Source: Microglena sp. YARC
Taxonomy: Eukaryota; Chlorophyta; Chlorophyceae; Chlamydomonadales; Chlamydomonadaceae
DNA length: 64,000 nucleotides
NCBI GenBank assembly: GCA_022414725.1
Contig: CM039464.1
Coordinates: 54,742,361-54,806,360 of the forward strand
Direction of reading: 5' to 3'
A program made the position numbers and the translations under genes. A model generated the notes under the pieces. The model did not search any database, was not told the origin of the DNA, and saw only the letters and a list, made by a program, of their open reading frames with translations. Every line of letters starts with the position of its first letter. Position 1 is the first letter of the stretch. This document shows positions 46,001 to 57,339 of this stretch, piece after piece.

Positions 46001-49000
46001 CAACTAGAAAAACTGTTAGACTTCAACAATGTTAATAAGGACGTTTCGTCGTTGCCTAGGCTACGTAGCTTCAGTGAAATGTGTGATGATGCACAGAAGT
46101 TCAGAGATAGTTGAAGTAGTAAGAGCACCAAAGTCGTGTGCTCTGTGTGTAGTATGTACGTCTTGAAAGCAACGCTATGTGCATCAAGCGATGCAGATGG
46201 TTTTATTGCTGTTAGTGGCATACCTAATTTGGACTTGTTGCGTGCTGATGTAGAGCCAACTGATGAATTACCCCGTCATGCAAAGACAACCTTTAAGTTT
46301 AACGAGCACTCATATTGTATGCAACCTGCAGCATGCATTGGTGATAAAGCAAGAGTGTGTCACACCTGCTACACAAAATTGTGTGCAGAAACAGTACCCA
46401 AGAATTCATTAGCTAGGTTTGATATAGGGGGATTACCAATCTGCGAGGAAACAAATGAAACATTCCCCCAATTAACTATGATTGAGGAGAAACTTCTGTC
46501 CCAATACAGATCATCTAGGATTGTTATGATAATGAAACCTCCAGCAGTGTTTAGACCATTAGATACATACCAAATAGGGCATCGTGGTCATGTGATAGCG
46601 TTTCCAAACGTCCCAGTAAAAGAGACAAGGAGAATGTTGTTACCAGCATTAGATTCTTTACCAGAACATATTAAAGTCGTCTTCTTGACCAAGGCATCAC
46701 CAGAAGAAATGAATAACATGTGCAAGAATGCACCCGCTCTTCATGTCCGAGGCAAAGTCGTCTTGCAGTGGGCTGATCATTTAATGAAGGTAAGGCATAT
46801 CATGTTTGAAGGTAATGCTATAAATATAATGTGACATAAATATGTGCTACATAAAATAATGTGCTATAAATATGTGCTATCAAATATGTGTTATACAAAA
46901 TACTCATATGAGTGACAGGATGTAAAGTTATAACTATTGACTTAGTATACACATATTGTATGCTATATGTTGAGGACATCATGCACATGTACATGTAAAT
47001 AAATTGCCACACTATTGTATCACTCATGGCATATCATTTAATAAAATATGTGCTATAAAACATAATGTGCTATACATATAATGTGACATTCATGCTCGTT
47101 GGCCATCCTTGCTTGTTTGCCATGCATGCTTGGTTGTGTCCATGTCCGTTTGTCGTCTATGCTTATTTGTGTCAACCTATTATATTTCAAAATGTCAACC
47201 TTTTCCATTTCAATATGTTATGTTGTATCAATATTTACATGAATAATGTACACATTGCTTTGCAGGTGTATCCAGATGAATTTGACAGTGCGGTTGACAA
47301 TCGAGATGAGTATTCCTCCTTGGATGGGACTCCCGCATCATTGGTTAATACTACAACATGCGCCCAGACTGAAGAAGAAGCTAGGGGATTATGTACTGCA
47401 TTTACTGGAGATAGACAAGGTTATGCAAACACCAGGGAATTTCTAGATGTTGATGGTAAGTGCAATATATTTACCGTATGCGCAACATGTAATGGTAAAT
47501 GATTTGGCAAACGACCATTTGTCAATGTCGTTTCAGCACGTAAGTGAGCCGGTCCTGGGTCACCAGCGTTTGCCAAGTTTGTCCAACACCGTCGATTCAA
47601 ACAAACTCAGTTCGACTGGTCCGGATCGCCTTGATCGTTCCTTGTATGCACTGATTTCGAGATACAATGAGCTGGTCGCGCCTAATGAAGCTGGTTGCGC
47701 CTGTCAAAGCTGCTCGCGCCTATCGCACTGACTGGTTTGACCGCCAGCGGTTTGAACGCTAGCCGGATGCCACTTTCTATATCCCAGACCCGAAGGGTGA
47801 TTCGCCCACCACCGTTCTGTTGCAAGGATCTGCCTCGAGCCTGGACTAGTACATATGGAGGACTTGGGCAACCCATACGTATCACAAAAAAGATTTGATG
47901 CACCGACCATTCCTCCCCTCCCCCACCCCCACCCCCAAAAAACACCGACAACATTACTAACAAGGTTATCAGATCTCCTCAGTCGTTCGCCAAGCAAAGC
48001 CCTGATTTGGATCATTTCTTTTTCAGACTATGACCAAGAGGAACTGTTTTTAAAGCTTTCCCCAGCAACCTACTTTTAAAAATGGAAGAAGGAAATGTAA
48101 CAAGCAAATTGGAGATTTGCCAAATGTTTCCAAGTCAAACCTTTCCAAGTCAAACAAAGTCTCAGACCCAAACCCTTTGCCAAATTAGTTTTGTCACACA
48201 TTTGTGATTTATGAAATAAGGTTTAAAACCACATTTGCCAATGTTTATTTCTGCCATTACATGTTGCGCATACGGTACTTCTAACTAGCCTATTTAACCT
48301 GAGGTTAAATACTCATACGTATTGCCTGTTCATTTTCTTACACATACCAATGTTAACAATACGGTTAACTCATTCAATTTCACTATGCCACTTATCATGA
48401 CATTATCTAACACTCTTTCTCTATTAACTTCCTCTCTACCCTAGGAATGTTGCATCCAAATGAGCATGATGGAGAACCCAGAGCCCCACCTTCATCAGTA
48501 CCTAACGGCACGCCTAGTTCTCCATTGGATACCACTAATGTATCTCAAGATTCTCCATTAGCCTCCGATTCTCCCCCACAAGATCCTTCTCAACATTCTA
48601 TGGAACATGTCGTGCAACCTACCCCTAGTAAGTTATGCTTAAGTGAAGTACCATCTCATCGTCAAACCAAAAGTAATAAGTGCCAAACCAAAATTGCAGT
48701 CTAATATAGTGCTAAGGTCTAATACAATCATACACATATCTCAATATTATGTGTCCATATGTTGATATGTGCATGAATGTAGTATATTGACACACATCAC
48801 ACACCATAGTATGAAGTAATTAGTGCAACAAAAGCATGGCCATCTTCAACGCCAACACACACATTCCTCCACACTTCATCTCTCATCTTCCATTAAGCTT
48901 GACTTGTGTGATTCATCACCTCCTGAATGATGCAACACAAGCATGGCCATCTTCCTCGCCTATAGGCTACACATACGAACCCACACACGTACTGCCTCCC

Positions 49001-52000
49001 CTTCCATTAAGCAAGACCTGTGTGATTCATTACCTCCCATGTGACAAGAACGGCCATCTTCAATGCCAACACACAGGCACCCACAAACGTACTATTTCTC
49101 TTTCCATTAAGCCGGACATGTGTGACCCCTCCTACCCCCACATCCCCCCCCCCCACACACACACACAAGTGGTGCAACGCAAGCATGTCCAACTTCAACA
49201 CCAACCTGGTACCCACACACTGTTGTCTCCCTTCCATTACGAACGTCTTGTGCGATACAGCCCCCCCCCTACTCCCACCCCCCCGCCCCCTGTCACCACC
49301 CACCCATATGGTGCACCACAAGCATGACTATCTTCACCGCCAACCCACATGCACCAGCTCACATATTGTCCCCAATACCAGCTGAACTTATGTGATATAC
49401 TAGTACCCGCCTATGTGTTGTAACACAATAATGGACATCTTCACAACAACACATATCTCCCCCCGAAATACATAAAAGTCTACTATGTGTTGTCATTTCG
49501 AGACAAACATGAGTTTTGTTATTACACCTGAGTACAAGTCATTTCTTGGTGTATCTAAAGCAAGGCCAATTCTTGCTTCTTGCAGGTTGTACTATGCATG
49601 GATTGGATGAAGTGGAGTTACAGTTTCACACGAACATCATTCCAGATGTGTTCAATTCTGCCGATAAAATGAAAGCAGGATTCTCATCTGAGGACACACT
49701 AGCACCTTATGTCACGCGAGGGGAAATCCAAAATGATTATGACCCTATGTGGATGATCAGAACACATTGTTCATCATTTCCTCATGGGACAGGGCAATGT
49801 CCTAAAGGAATGAGTGCAAAGGAAGACTATAAAGCTCTATTACAGAGATATCCTAGAACACAATTTGCACAGAATCCAGCACTCATCATAGATGCCTTTA
49901 ATGTAGTGCAACGACATGAAGTCAACTTACAATCACACGTCCAATTGGGTTTCGGATCAAATTTTAAGACAAGCACCTTGTCTTTAAAGGAGCCAGAACT
50001 TCATGCTGTGCTAGATTGTTCTGGCTCATATGATGCATATATTAAATCTCAAAATAGTTACAAAGCTCTAAATGATGCACAGCGCACTGTGTTCAAAGGT
50101 CTATCATGCATAGGTGGTCGAGTCATCGGATCACCACAATCATTCAGATCCTTACGTAGTAAGGTTCTTGCAACACATGTTGTATTTGGTCCATATACAA
50201 CAATGTTCAATCTGTGTCCAGGTGAACAATTCTCGGAGTGGACATTTGCATTAGCAGGCAAAAAGTACAAGTTTGATACATATGGGAAACCAGAGGGTCG
50301 ACCAGAAACCTTAGAGTGTTTGAAAACAGTTGCTCAAAACCCAGATGCATGTGCCCATTTCATCCAAGCCTACCTTGAAGCATTCTGCGATATCTTTTTA
50401 GGATGGCCGATGGGTAGTGCTAAACAAGTGAACCCAGATTGTATGTTTGGGGTTCTATTAGCTGCATACTTGAAATATGAGGCAAGTGGACGTGGAGGCA
50501 AACATGCCCATGGGCAAGCAATTCAAGCTTACCTTCATTTTAAAAATTTAGAGAATATAATGAAAAACGGACAGATGGCAAGTCATTTGTTCACTTTCAT
50601 GGAAAGTGTAGCATGCCCCTACTTCCCTAGCCCTGAAAAGCCTTTGGGATCACAAATCATTATTGATTTGCATCCTACTGAAGCTCCTACACTGGAAGCT
50701 TGTCCTCTCCAAGCTACTTCACGTGAAGTTCGGTCATTGGAAGCTAGTACTACTGAAGCTAGTTCACCTGATGCATCATCATTGGAATCTAGTACTCTGG
50801 AAGCTGGTTCATCTGAAGATCTTACATTGGAAGCTAGTACCATGGACGTGATGATACCAAATCCATCATGTAAGTTATTGTTGAGTAATAAAATTATTCA
50901 ACTGTTCACCATTTATTGCCATCTACATCTACCAACTGCATACCACTTAGCCACCTACTGCATTTACTGGCTCCACCTACTGTCACAAACTGCTACCTTA
51001 GCCACATACTTGAAAATGCATACAAATCAGCAATTATTAGCATTATACATTCAGTTATAAACTAATCTAACTATGCATATCCATCCATGCCTACATTCAT
51101 ATGTTCGGCTCTCTCTGGCTCGTGCTCTCCCCCACTCACACACAACCTCCCTCCCCCTCCTTCGCCCCCTACACACACACACAAACACACTTCCCCTGCA
51201 CACACCCACTGCCCATTCCTTTCCCAATTATAACTTGTCTAAATGGTAACTAACCACCACTTCCCCCCCCACCCCCCACCCCTTTTTTTCTCCCAATCCA
51301 TTGGGTTTGCAGATACATTTGGGACAACGCCTCATGCAGCTTGGGACAAAGTGCTTGAAGGGCAATCTAATGATAAAGTGGTAATGGCTATGAGAATCCC
51401 ATTGGATCCTACTAAAACAGTGCTTCTGTATAACTATGTGGAATCAGCTGCTCGGTCATGCCAAATGCACAAACACACACCAACGTGCAAAAAAGGTGGA
51501 AGAACTGGAGATCATAGTGATTGTAGGATGGGATATGATAGACCACTAGTACATACCACTCATTGTTTGAATGCAACAGCTAACAATGTCCTACTCAGGC
51601 GAACACATGGCAACCTTGTTGCTTACATGCCAGTATTGATGTTAGCTATGCCGGGCAACCACTTTGTGTCTATGACACATGAGCATGGTCGTGGTCTTAG
51701 AGACTGGATGTTGTGGAAAGACAAATTCGATAAAGGTGCAACTATTTCAGAACCTCCAAGTATGTTAGATGCTGAGACGCACTCAATTATGCAGTCTGAA
51801 TATGCTTCTAAATATTGTGCAAAGATTGACAATACGGACATTAATACAAATGCATTCATATTGTTGGTCGAGCATGAAGCTGAGACTCGCACTCCTGACC
51901 AGCAGGCCAAGTCTCTTTTGCAAAAGTTATTACACAAGATGAATGGCTCTCAAACATATCCATTAGTTCTTACAACATCTTTCTTGCTAGGTCATGATGA

Positions 52001-52466
52001 TCATTGGTTTCCAATTCCTTGCGCTACTTTTGATCCTTGGCACTTCTATAAATCATGCATGTCACACTCTAAACAATGTGGTGATTTAGACATGCATGAT
52101 GTGCAATGCCGCTTAGATCACAATGCAGAAGACAACAGCGTCACAATATCAACCCAATTATCTAGATACAATCGTAGGCATTTCGCCTTGCACGATTGGT
52201 CACCATACGAAATGACTATGGCGTTCGATTGTGCCAAGCCTACTGGATTGGCAGGGCAGTTGTTGCATCTAGATAATGACAGCGACCAAGGACACAATCC
52301 TGTAGCAAATATTAGAATTCCACAAATTGTCAAAGATATTCCACCCTACCCAGCGGAGACCTGTGATCTTGAATTCAAGGAGGAGTGGGCTGCATATGCT
52401 TTGGGAGTCTTCCTCCCCTTTGATACTATGCTGGATGAATTGGAAGGAGACTCATTGTGGGAAAAG
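41604..52466 (+). CDS. Helitron Rep-type protein with OTU domain (join of 10 exons; broken; no helicase seen)
   Basis: Exons 41604-43065, 43357-43425, 43945-44013, 44717-44785, 45508-45576, 45955-46789, 47266-47455, 48445-48627, 49586-50869 and 51313-52466. All nine junctions have GT/AG ends and agree in phase, so the model holds although I had no alignment. Domain order: OTU-type cysteine protease, Pro/Gln repeat, charged 23-residue repeats, DUF6570-like part, Helitron_like_N with HUH, then the zinc-finger-like and two-tyrosine Rep part. Helitrons move by rolling circle using the HUH/Tyr Rep nuclease and a Pif1-type helicase; no helicase motif is visible after 52466, although that exon ends at a good donor. 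Broken by a frameshift near 41800-41845 and a TGA at 46112-46114. Confidence 0.85.
43357..43425 (+). CDS. Helitron exon 2: 69-nt charged unit, copy 1
   Basis: Acceptor AAATGCAG, donor GA|GTAAGT, phase 2 at both ends. Encodes RGKPTIAKDNEANRLLMKKS. Most diverged of the four 69-nt exons. Confidence 0.85.
43588..43780 (+). repeat. Dispersed repeat C, copy 1 (in Helitron intron)
   Basis: GTTCAGGGTTTAGTTGCTTA to CTCGTAATACGATAT, about 190 bp. Homologous to 55224-55420 and to 59814-60013. It lies only in the intron between the first and second 69-nt exons. Confidence 0.82.
43945..44013 (+). CDS. Helitron exon 3: 69-nt charged unit, copy 2
   Basis: Encodes RDEPTVAKDKVANKSQKEKS. Acceptor TATATGCAG, donor GA|GTAAGT, phase 2 to phase 2. 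Confidence 0.87.
44014..45507 (+). repeat. Tandem exon-intron duplication (units ~772 and 791 bp)
   Basis: The introns 44014-44716 and 44786-45507 are long near-copies (shared GTTCATGTGGCATGTCTATG, CTAGCTATGTGTGATTAGGG, GATGCTCTCGATTAGTAGG), as is the exon each is paired with. The intron after 45576 keeps a more worn copy of the first part. Intron length and exon phase are preserved, so every duplication adds 23 residues without a frameshift. Confidence 0.9.
44717..44785 (+). CDS. Helitron exon 4: 69-nt charged unit, copy 3
   Basis: Encodes RDEPTVAKDNEANKLQMKKS. Apparently identical to copy 4 in exon sequence. Part of a ~790-bp exon-plus-intron tandem unit. Confidence 0.9.
45508..45576 (+). 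CDS. Helitron exon 5: 69-nt charged unit, copy 4
   Basis: Same 23-residue unit as exon 4. Donor GA|GTGAGT. Confidence 0.9.
45955..46789 (+). CDS. Helitron exon 6: DUF6570-like region (in-frame TGA)
   Basis: Acceptor CATGCGCAG, donor ATGAAG|GTAAGG. After KKKNTNEENIEVIIG and SLPRLRSFSEMCDDAQKF an in-frame TGA at 46112-46114 interrupts; the same frame continues CSVCSMYVLKA and CHTCYTKLCA (paired cysteines), LTMIEEKLLSQYRSSRIVMI and HRGHVIAFPN, DSLPEHIKVVFL, VRGKVVLQWADHL. This order fits the DUF6570 domain found before the Rep part of many Helitrons. The TGA is either a real inactivating change or an error. Confidence 0.82.
47266..47455 (+). CDS. Helitron exon 7: acidic linker
   Basis: VYPDEFDSAVDNRDEYSSLD and on to EFLDVDG. 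190 nt, donor GATG|GTAAGT, phase 1. No known domain. It joins the DUF6570-like part to the Rep part. Confidence 0.8.
48445..48627 (+). CDS. Helitron exon 8: Ser/Pro-rich linker
   Basis: Acceptor CTCTACCCTAG, donor CCCCTA|GTAAGT, 183 nt. Encodes MLHPNEHDGEPRAPPSSVPN and then a Ser/Pro/Asp-rich stretch. Assigned by splice signals and matching phase only. Confidence 0.72.
48820..49460 (+). repeat. Intronic minisatellite, ~105-145 bp units
   Basis: Six degenerate units with the phrase GCAACACAAGCATGGCCATC near 48825, 48931, 49037, 49174, 49312 and 49418, followed by CTTCCATTAAGC--GACTTGTGTGATTCAT and C-rich stretches. It lies within the intron before the HUH exon. Confidence 0.82.
49586..50869 (+). 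CDS. Helitron exon 9: Helitron_like_N with HUH motif
   Basis: Acceptor TTGCTTCTTGCAG, 1284 nt, donor CATCAT|GTAAGT. Contains VVFGPYTTMFNLCPGEQFSE (the 'GPPTLFFTLS' position of Rep), DACAHFIQAYLEAFCDIFLG, and YEASGRGGKHAHGQAIQAYL, where KHAH (His codons 50503 and 50509) is the HUH metal-binding motif of rolling-circle nucleases. The C-terminal ~60 residues are a tandem LEAST/TEASS repeat. Confidence 0.88.
51313..52466 (+). CDS. Helitron exon 10: Rep with two-tyrosine motif
   Basis: Acceptor TTGGGTTTGCAG, donor GAAAAG|GTAGGT. HKHTPTCKKGGRTGDHSDCR is the Cys/His-rich part of Helitron Reps. NVLLRRTHGNLVAYMPVLML follows, then EYASKYCAK: tyrosines at 51801 and 51813, four residues apart, the Y2 catalytic pattern that nicks and joins DNA in Helitron transposition. 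The end LEGDSLWEKV reaches a good donor, but no further exon is recognisable. Confidence 0.88.
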
Positions 52467-54436
52467 GTAGGTCATGTTTATCAATATGCATGAAGTATTC
52501 TAAATATGTGAACTATTTTTTATGTAGGCTGTTGTATATTTAAATGCCTTTATTTGATGCAAAACACATAAAAATCATTTTAAGGTTCCTTGTGCTTTCA
52601 ACAAAAATACAGGAATTATTTTTAGTTCAGTAATCACTTGTGAAGCTCGCTGCCGGTGCGGTCACATGCTAAACGGTCACTACATAGCCTCCAAACCAAC
52701 CCAGGCCTAGTCCCCCTTACCCCCATCAGCAGTTCATCACCATCAGCAGTTCAGCCTACGTCAGGTCCTAGAAAAAGTCTTTAAACTGTATAATTGTACA
52801 GCTACTAAGCAGCTCCCCTGGCTGGCTATTCAGCCAAACCTGACGCAAACTAGTGCACAAGGAGCTGCCTAGAAGCTGCTACTGATTTGTATCCCCGTCA
52901 TGCTGCTTGATGCCTAGGCGACCCATGGCCTTTTGCAGCCACTAGTTGTTGATCCTCTTTAAGGGTGTCTGGGTTGTGTACAAGAAGCTCGTAAAGTCCT
53001 ACTCAAAGGCATCACGCTGCCTTAGTGGCAATGTGAACTTCATGATCAGCCCACCAGATGCGACCCACCAAACAGTTCATCATCATCATCATCAATTCAT
53101 CATCATTCCACAATTACTTCGCTAGGCTAGTGGACTAGTAGGGTTACACGAACGCATCGTGCAGTTGCCCTGAATCATCCCATAAAGGCCATAGGCTAAA
53201 GCCCTATTCGCTAGCAGGATAGGAGCATCGTTTCTAAGGCGAGTGTTGTAAGAAGGGCTGCCAGGTCCTGTTCCACAACGCAGCTGGCTTTGTTTGTTGA
53301 GACCCCCTGGCATGCCTTCATGTGCGCATGTTTGTCTAATATGCTAGTGTTGTTGGGACTGACGCCAATGTCACGAGCTCGACAAATCAACAGGCAAGGT
53401 CCGCCTTCTTCAATCAGCACATCGAAGTTTGCTCTCCAGTTAAAAGCCTGTGGGGCTTTCTCAAGGATGGCCAAGACAGCTGCAGGCGACTTCCGATCAC
53501 TCGTATAACTGCCCTTTAATCACTCGTATAACTGCCCTTGAACCACTCGTATAACTGTTTAAGCTGCCTTCATTCAGAAGTCTATTTGCCGTTTCCATTT
53601 GGAACAGTGCGAAGAAAGCGAATAGCAAGTTAGATGAACATTCGACGGCTCAAACTGCCCATATAGATCTAGAGACGGTGTGAGCTACCAATACTAGTTT
53701 ATGATGATTCCAATGCTATACTTTTCTGCTTTGGAGTTAATTAGTTCCCTCAACTGTACCTTCAAGTGGCACATACTTCGACCAATCCCTTCATGTTGAA
53801 CATTGTGACTACTAAATGGCTAGATAATCATAAATGACAGAATTCATGATGGGAAATACCCCTCAAGTTCAAAGACCTTAATAATAAGCTATTGATACCT
53901 AAATAGTGCAGTAGAAAAGACGCGTCCCACTTATGATATCACATATGTACTTTTCGTCCCTAGGTGAAATGCACACCCTCCAGTTTCAGCCCACCATGCT
54001 CAACATAACAATAATTGCCATGATAGAAAATTGCCATAATGGACAATAGAGAACAATTAAAGGAGTTTCAGCTAAACAAGGGACTAGAATATGGGGAAAT
54101 TGTGTGTCCTTTCCTTGGTCAGAAATATAGAACCCCTTCTGAACCTCAAACCATATGTTATTATTATCGCTCCATTCTGTGGACAAGAATGTTGGTAGAC
54201 GCTAAGACAGTACTTGTGAATTAACTAAAGAAAATATTACTTTGGATATACTGTTACCTCCTTCAATCCCACCGAAGGTGGAGAGTACAGTGCTATTGCT
54301 TTATTATTAATACTTTTACAACATCATATGGAGTTCTTTAAGTCTAGATTTTAACACTTACGTAATCAAGTACAACATTTAACGCTATGTAACCGTTCCT
54401 TAATACCTATACTTCTTACCTCTTCTACACTCACAA
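52467..54436. other. No recognisable gene
   Basis: Mixed sequence downstream of the last Helitron exon. A search by eye for helicase motifs found none. Small repeats: CAGCAGTTCATCACCATCAG (~52727), ATCATCATCATCATC (~53080) and TCACTCGTATAACTGCCCTT three times (~53498-53550). An 88-codon minus-strand ORF (53211-53474) has no known domain. Confidence 0.6.
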
Positions 54437-54464
54437 GAGTGCCAGTTCACCACGGGGTTGTCTT

Positions 54465-54895
54465 GTAGTGCATGGATAGCCAGATGTGTGTGTATGTACT
54501 AGCACATGGCTGTGCGACAATGTATGTGTAGCCAGTTGTTTTGTGTGTGCATGCTTGATTGGCTGAATGTGTTTGTGTTTGCATGTGGTTATCTTGTAGT
54601 GCATGGATAGTCAGATGTGCGTGTGTGTGCGTGCATAGTGCTGTGATGTAGTGCATAGATGGCCAGATTTGTGTGTATGTGCATGCTCAGTGCTGTGTGG
54701 TAATGCACGGATAGCCGGCTATGTGTGTGTATGTGCGTGCGCAGTGCTGTGTGGCAGTGCATGGATAGCCACATGTGTGTGTAAGTGCGTGCACAGTGCT
54801 GTGTGGCTGTGCATGGATAGCCATATGTATGTGTATGTGCGTGCATAGTGCTGTGTGGCTGAGCATGGATAGCCACATGAGTGTGTATGTGTGGT
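54465..54895 (+). repeat. GT-rich minisatellite, ~58-64 bp units
   Basis: About seven units with GCATGGATAGCCACATGTGT and GTGCGTGCATAGTGCTGTGT. Degenerate at the left. Noisy counterpart at 59027-59450. Confidence 0.88.
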
Positions 54896-55223
54896 GTGGT
54901 ATAGAGTATGTATGATTTAGGCCTCTGATGACCACCCGTCTCTTTGTACATTAGTTTGTCTCTCTCCATCTGTGCTGCTGATACCGGCAAACTCAGCACC
55001 CAAACATTTGGCTCGTAGTTGGAGTGCGCATGACTAGAGATATCAGCATTGCAGCGGTCATGATCCTTCTCAATAGTTGTCAAATGTTTTGTAGCATATT
55101 CTGCTATGAGGACCTACTTACTCCACTACTTCTTAAACTCCCAGCCTCCCTCCTCTCACTTTCTCGCATTCTGCATATCAACTATTTCTCGACTATTTGC
55201 CCCATTTCCTGCCCGAGACTTCA

Positions 55224-55420
55224 AATGTGTTCTGGGTTTAGTTGCTTAGTGGTTTGAATGCCAGCGGTTGACCATAATTCAGATGCCACGTGTCCATGCT
55301 GTCAAGACTATGTGTTCAATCCCACGCACGCCAGGGACAACGTCCAGGCCGACTCTACAACCTCATTGGCAAAACACGAGTCAGAATGGCATATCACACT
55401 GCGATCACGTAATACTATAT
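55224..55420 (+). repeat. Dispersed repeat C, copy 2
   Basis: GTGTTCTGGGTTTAGTTGCT to CACGTAATACTATAT; matches 43588-43780 in the Helitron intron at roughly 80-85% by eye. Confidence 0.82.
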
Positions 55421-55661
55421 TGTATTTGGGCAGCAAGTGCCGTGCCTGGGGGTCCCGAATTAATTGCCATAAATGTGGGGAATGAAGCCACATCAAGCTG
55501 AACAAATTCAACCATACCTCTGATTGGTTACATTTCGTGTGCATCAACTGCTTGCAAATAAATCCCATCTACGAGACAGTCCAGGCACATTTAATACTGC
55601 TTCAAATTTAACAACCCTACAAAATGTCAATTGTCGTTACTTCGTTGTAAACAAAGCTACA

Positions 55662-56104
55662 TTACATCGATTCAAATTAAATTAAATGCAAATCTAATTG
55701 AATTCAAATGCATAACAATGCAAATTCAATTAAATGCATTAAATTCAAGTATCGATATATACAACACACTTTTGATTCTATCAAATTAGTTAAATACTGT
55801 TTAACTATATTAATTAATTAATTAGTTAAATACTGTTTAACTATATTAATTAATTAATACAATTAAATTAATTAAAATTGATAATTAATTTAATATAAGT
55901 TTAATTAATTATGTTATTGATCAATTAATGAATTAATTAATACTTTTAAATTAACCAATTAATTTAATAGAATTTGATTAATTCAGTTTAATCATATAAT
56001 CTATCAATTAACTACAATGAATTAATTAATTATACAAATTATACAATAATAAAATGTATACAATTAAATTTTTAATTTAATTAATATTATTTTAAACATT
56101 TTCA
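55662..56104. repeat. AT-rich block of TTAATTAA motifs
   Basis: About 440 bp almost without G or C, dominated by ATTAATTAATT and TTAATTTAAT, with many short self-complementary segments and a 39-bp tandem repeat around 55786-55850 (AGTTAAATACTGTTTAACTA twice). Confidence 0.88.
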
Positions 56105-56133
56105 TTCGGGACGCGCCTCCAGGCGCCCTTTAT

Positions 56134-56750
56134 TTGATTGAGGGATTAGCCTGTCAAAACTGTTTGTTTGTGTCCGTGGTCACAACCTACTTTTTTCAGG
56201 TTTCACTTCAAATCACAAAAAAACGAACATTATTAAAGATATCCCAATTATAAAGACTTATTGATACTGGACATATTCTCACGAGAATACATATGAGCAT
56301 CGCAATTCAAGAAAAGGAGCTAAAGGTTTGGCTTTTTGGGCCAAAAGCGACAATTATTGGGTAACATTTGTCATCCATTTCAAATTCGTACCATCCCAAT
56401 CATGTGCGCATACTAGGTTTGGGAAAATGGAATTGTCGTCAAAAATCGAGGCCGAAACATGCAAGCATCACCAATGGACGAATCATCCCTTAGGCACTTG
56501 AGCTATTATTAGCACGCGTGTTCACCACAATTCAGCCGCAGGGGCCTGCGTTGGGGTGGGACGGGTGCCCTCGGTGGGCCTACGGATAGTGTACTGTGTA
56601 CTTCTTTAAATCACGTAATGTTCATGTTTCCAGCCCTCGCGAGCTTGCACAATGGAAACAATTACAGTGGGCAAACGATTACATATCCAGCTCACACACT
56701 TAGCGGAGCTTGGAATTAAGCACCAGCGACTTTCGAGTTGCAAAACTTAT
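56134..56750 (+). repeat. Dispersed repeat B, copy 2
   Basis: TTGATTGAGGGATTAGCCTG to CACCAGCGACTTTCGAG, same direction as copy 1 at 40126-40762. Preceded by GGCGCCC. Confidence 0.85.
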
Positions 56751-57339
56751 GAGGTACCATCGCATTCGCATGGGACCAAGCGCCCCCATTTGTATTGCCG
56801 AGGCGAAATGGGACCACGCCACCGCGCCATACGTTACCCCTCCCTGGCAGGCGGGCCTAGGATCGCCAGGGGGACCCGCTCTTCGCTCGTTTTTCCCTCC
56901 TCGGGCCCTTCTCGCAGGCCTTATTCAGTTTGAAGTTTCTCAATTATTAGCTTTCAGACACACGCACCTAGACTTGTCGTTTGAGCAATTCTCGCTATTC
57001 TTGATGCCCCCCTTCCAGTTCAACTCTGGATTAGTCGCCCATCGCCTTCATCAAGCGCGCGCGGTTTCCCTCTTCGCTTGCAGCTGAGACACATGGGAAG
57101 GATCATGCTACCACCCTTGCTCTACCTGCATAGGTAAATTTGTGGTATGTACTGCATTGGTGCCAGAAAGCATGACATTGAATGTTATTTATACCTAACA
57201 TTGCATGGTACGGTGGTAGATTAGTATGGTATGGCTGGTGCAGCATAGCACTGCATGATATATGGGTTTATACCAACATGCAAGGTTACAATGGGAATAA
57301 TAGTGGGGCATTGGCATTGGTTGTAGCCATAGCATTGTA
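56751..57339. other. No recognisable gene
   Basis: A GC-richer stretch (56770-57090) shared with 61375-61690, then GTATGGT-type low-complexity sequence. ORFs are short and without domains. Confidence 0.6.

Noticed and set aside
53211..53474. 88-codon minus-strand ORF (AILEKAPQAFNWRANFDVLI...)
   Set aside because: Looks somewhat protein-like, but I recognise no domain, there is no neighbouring coding sequence, and the length is compatible with chance.
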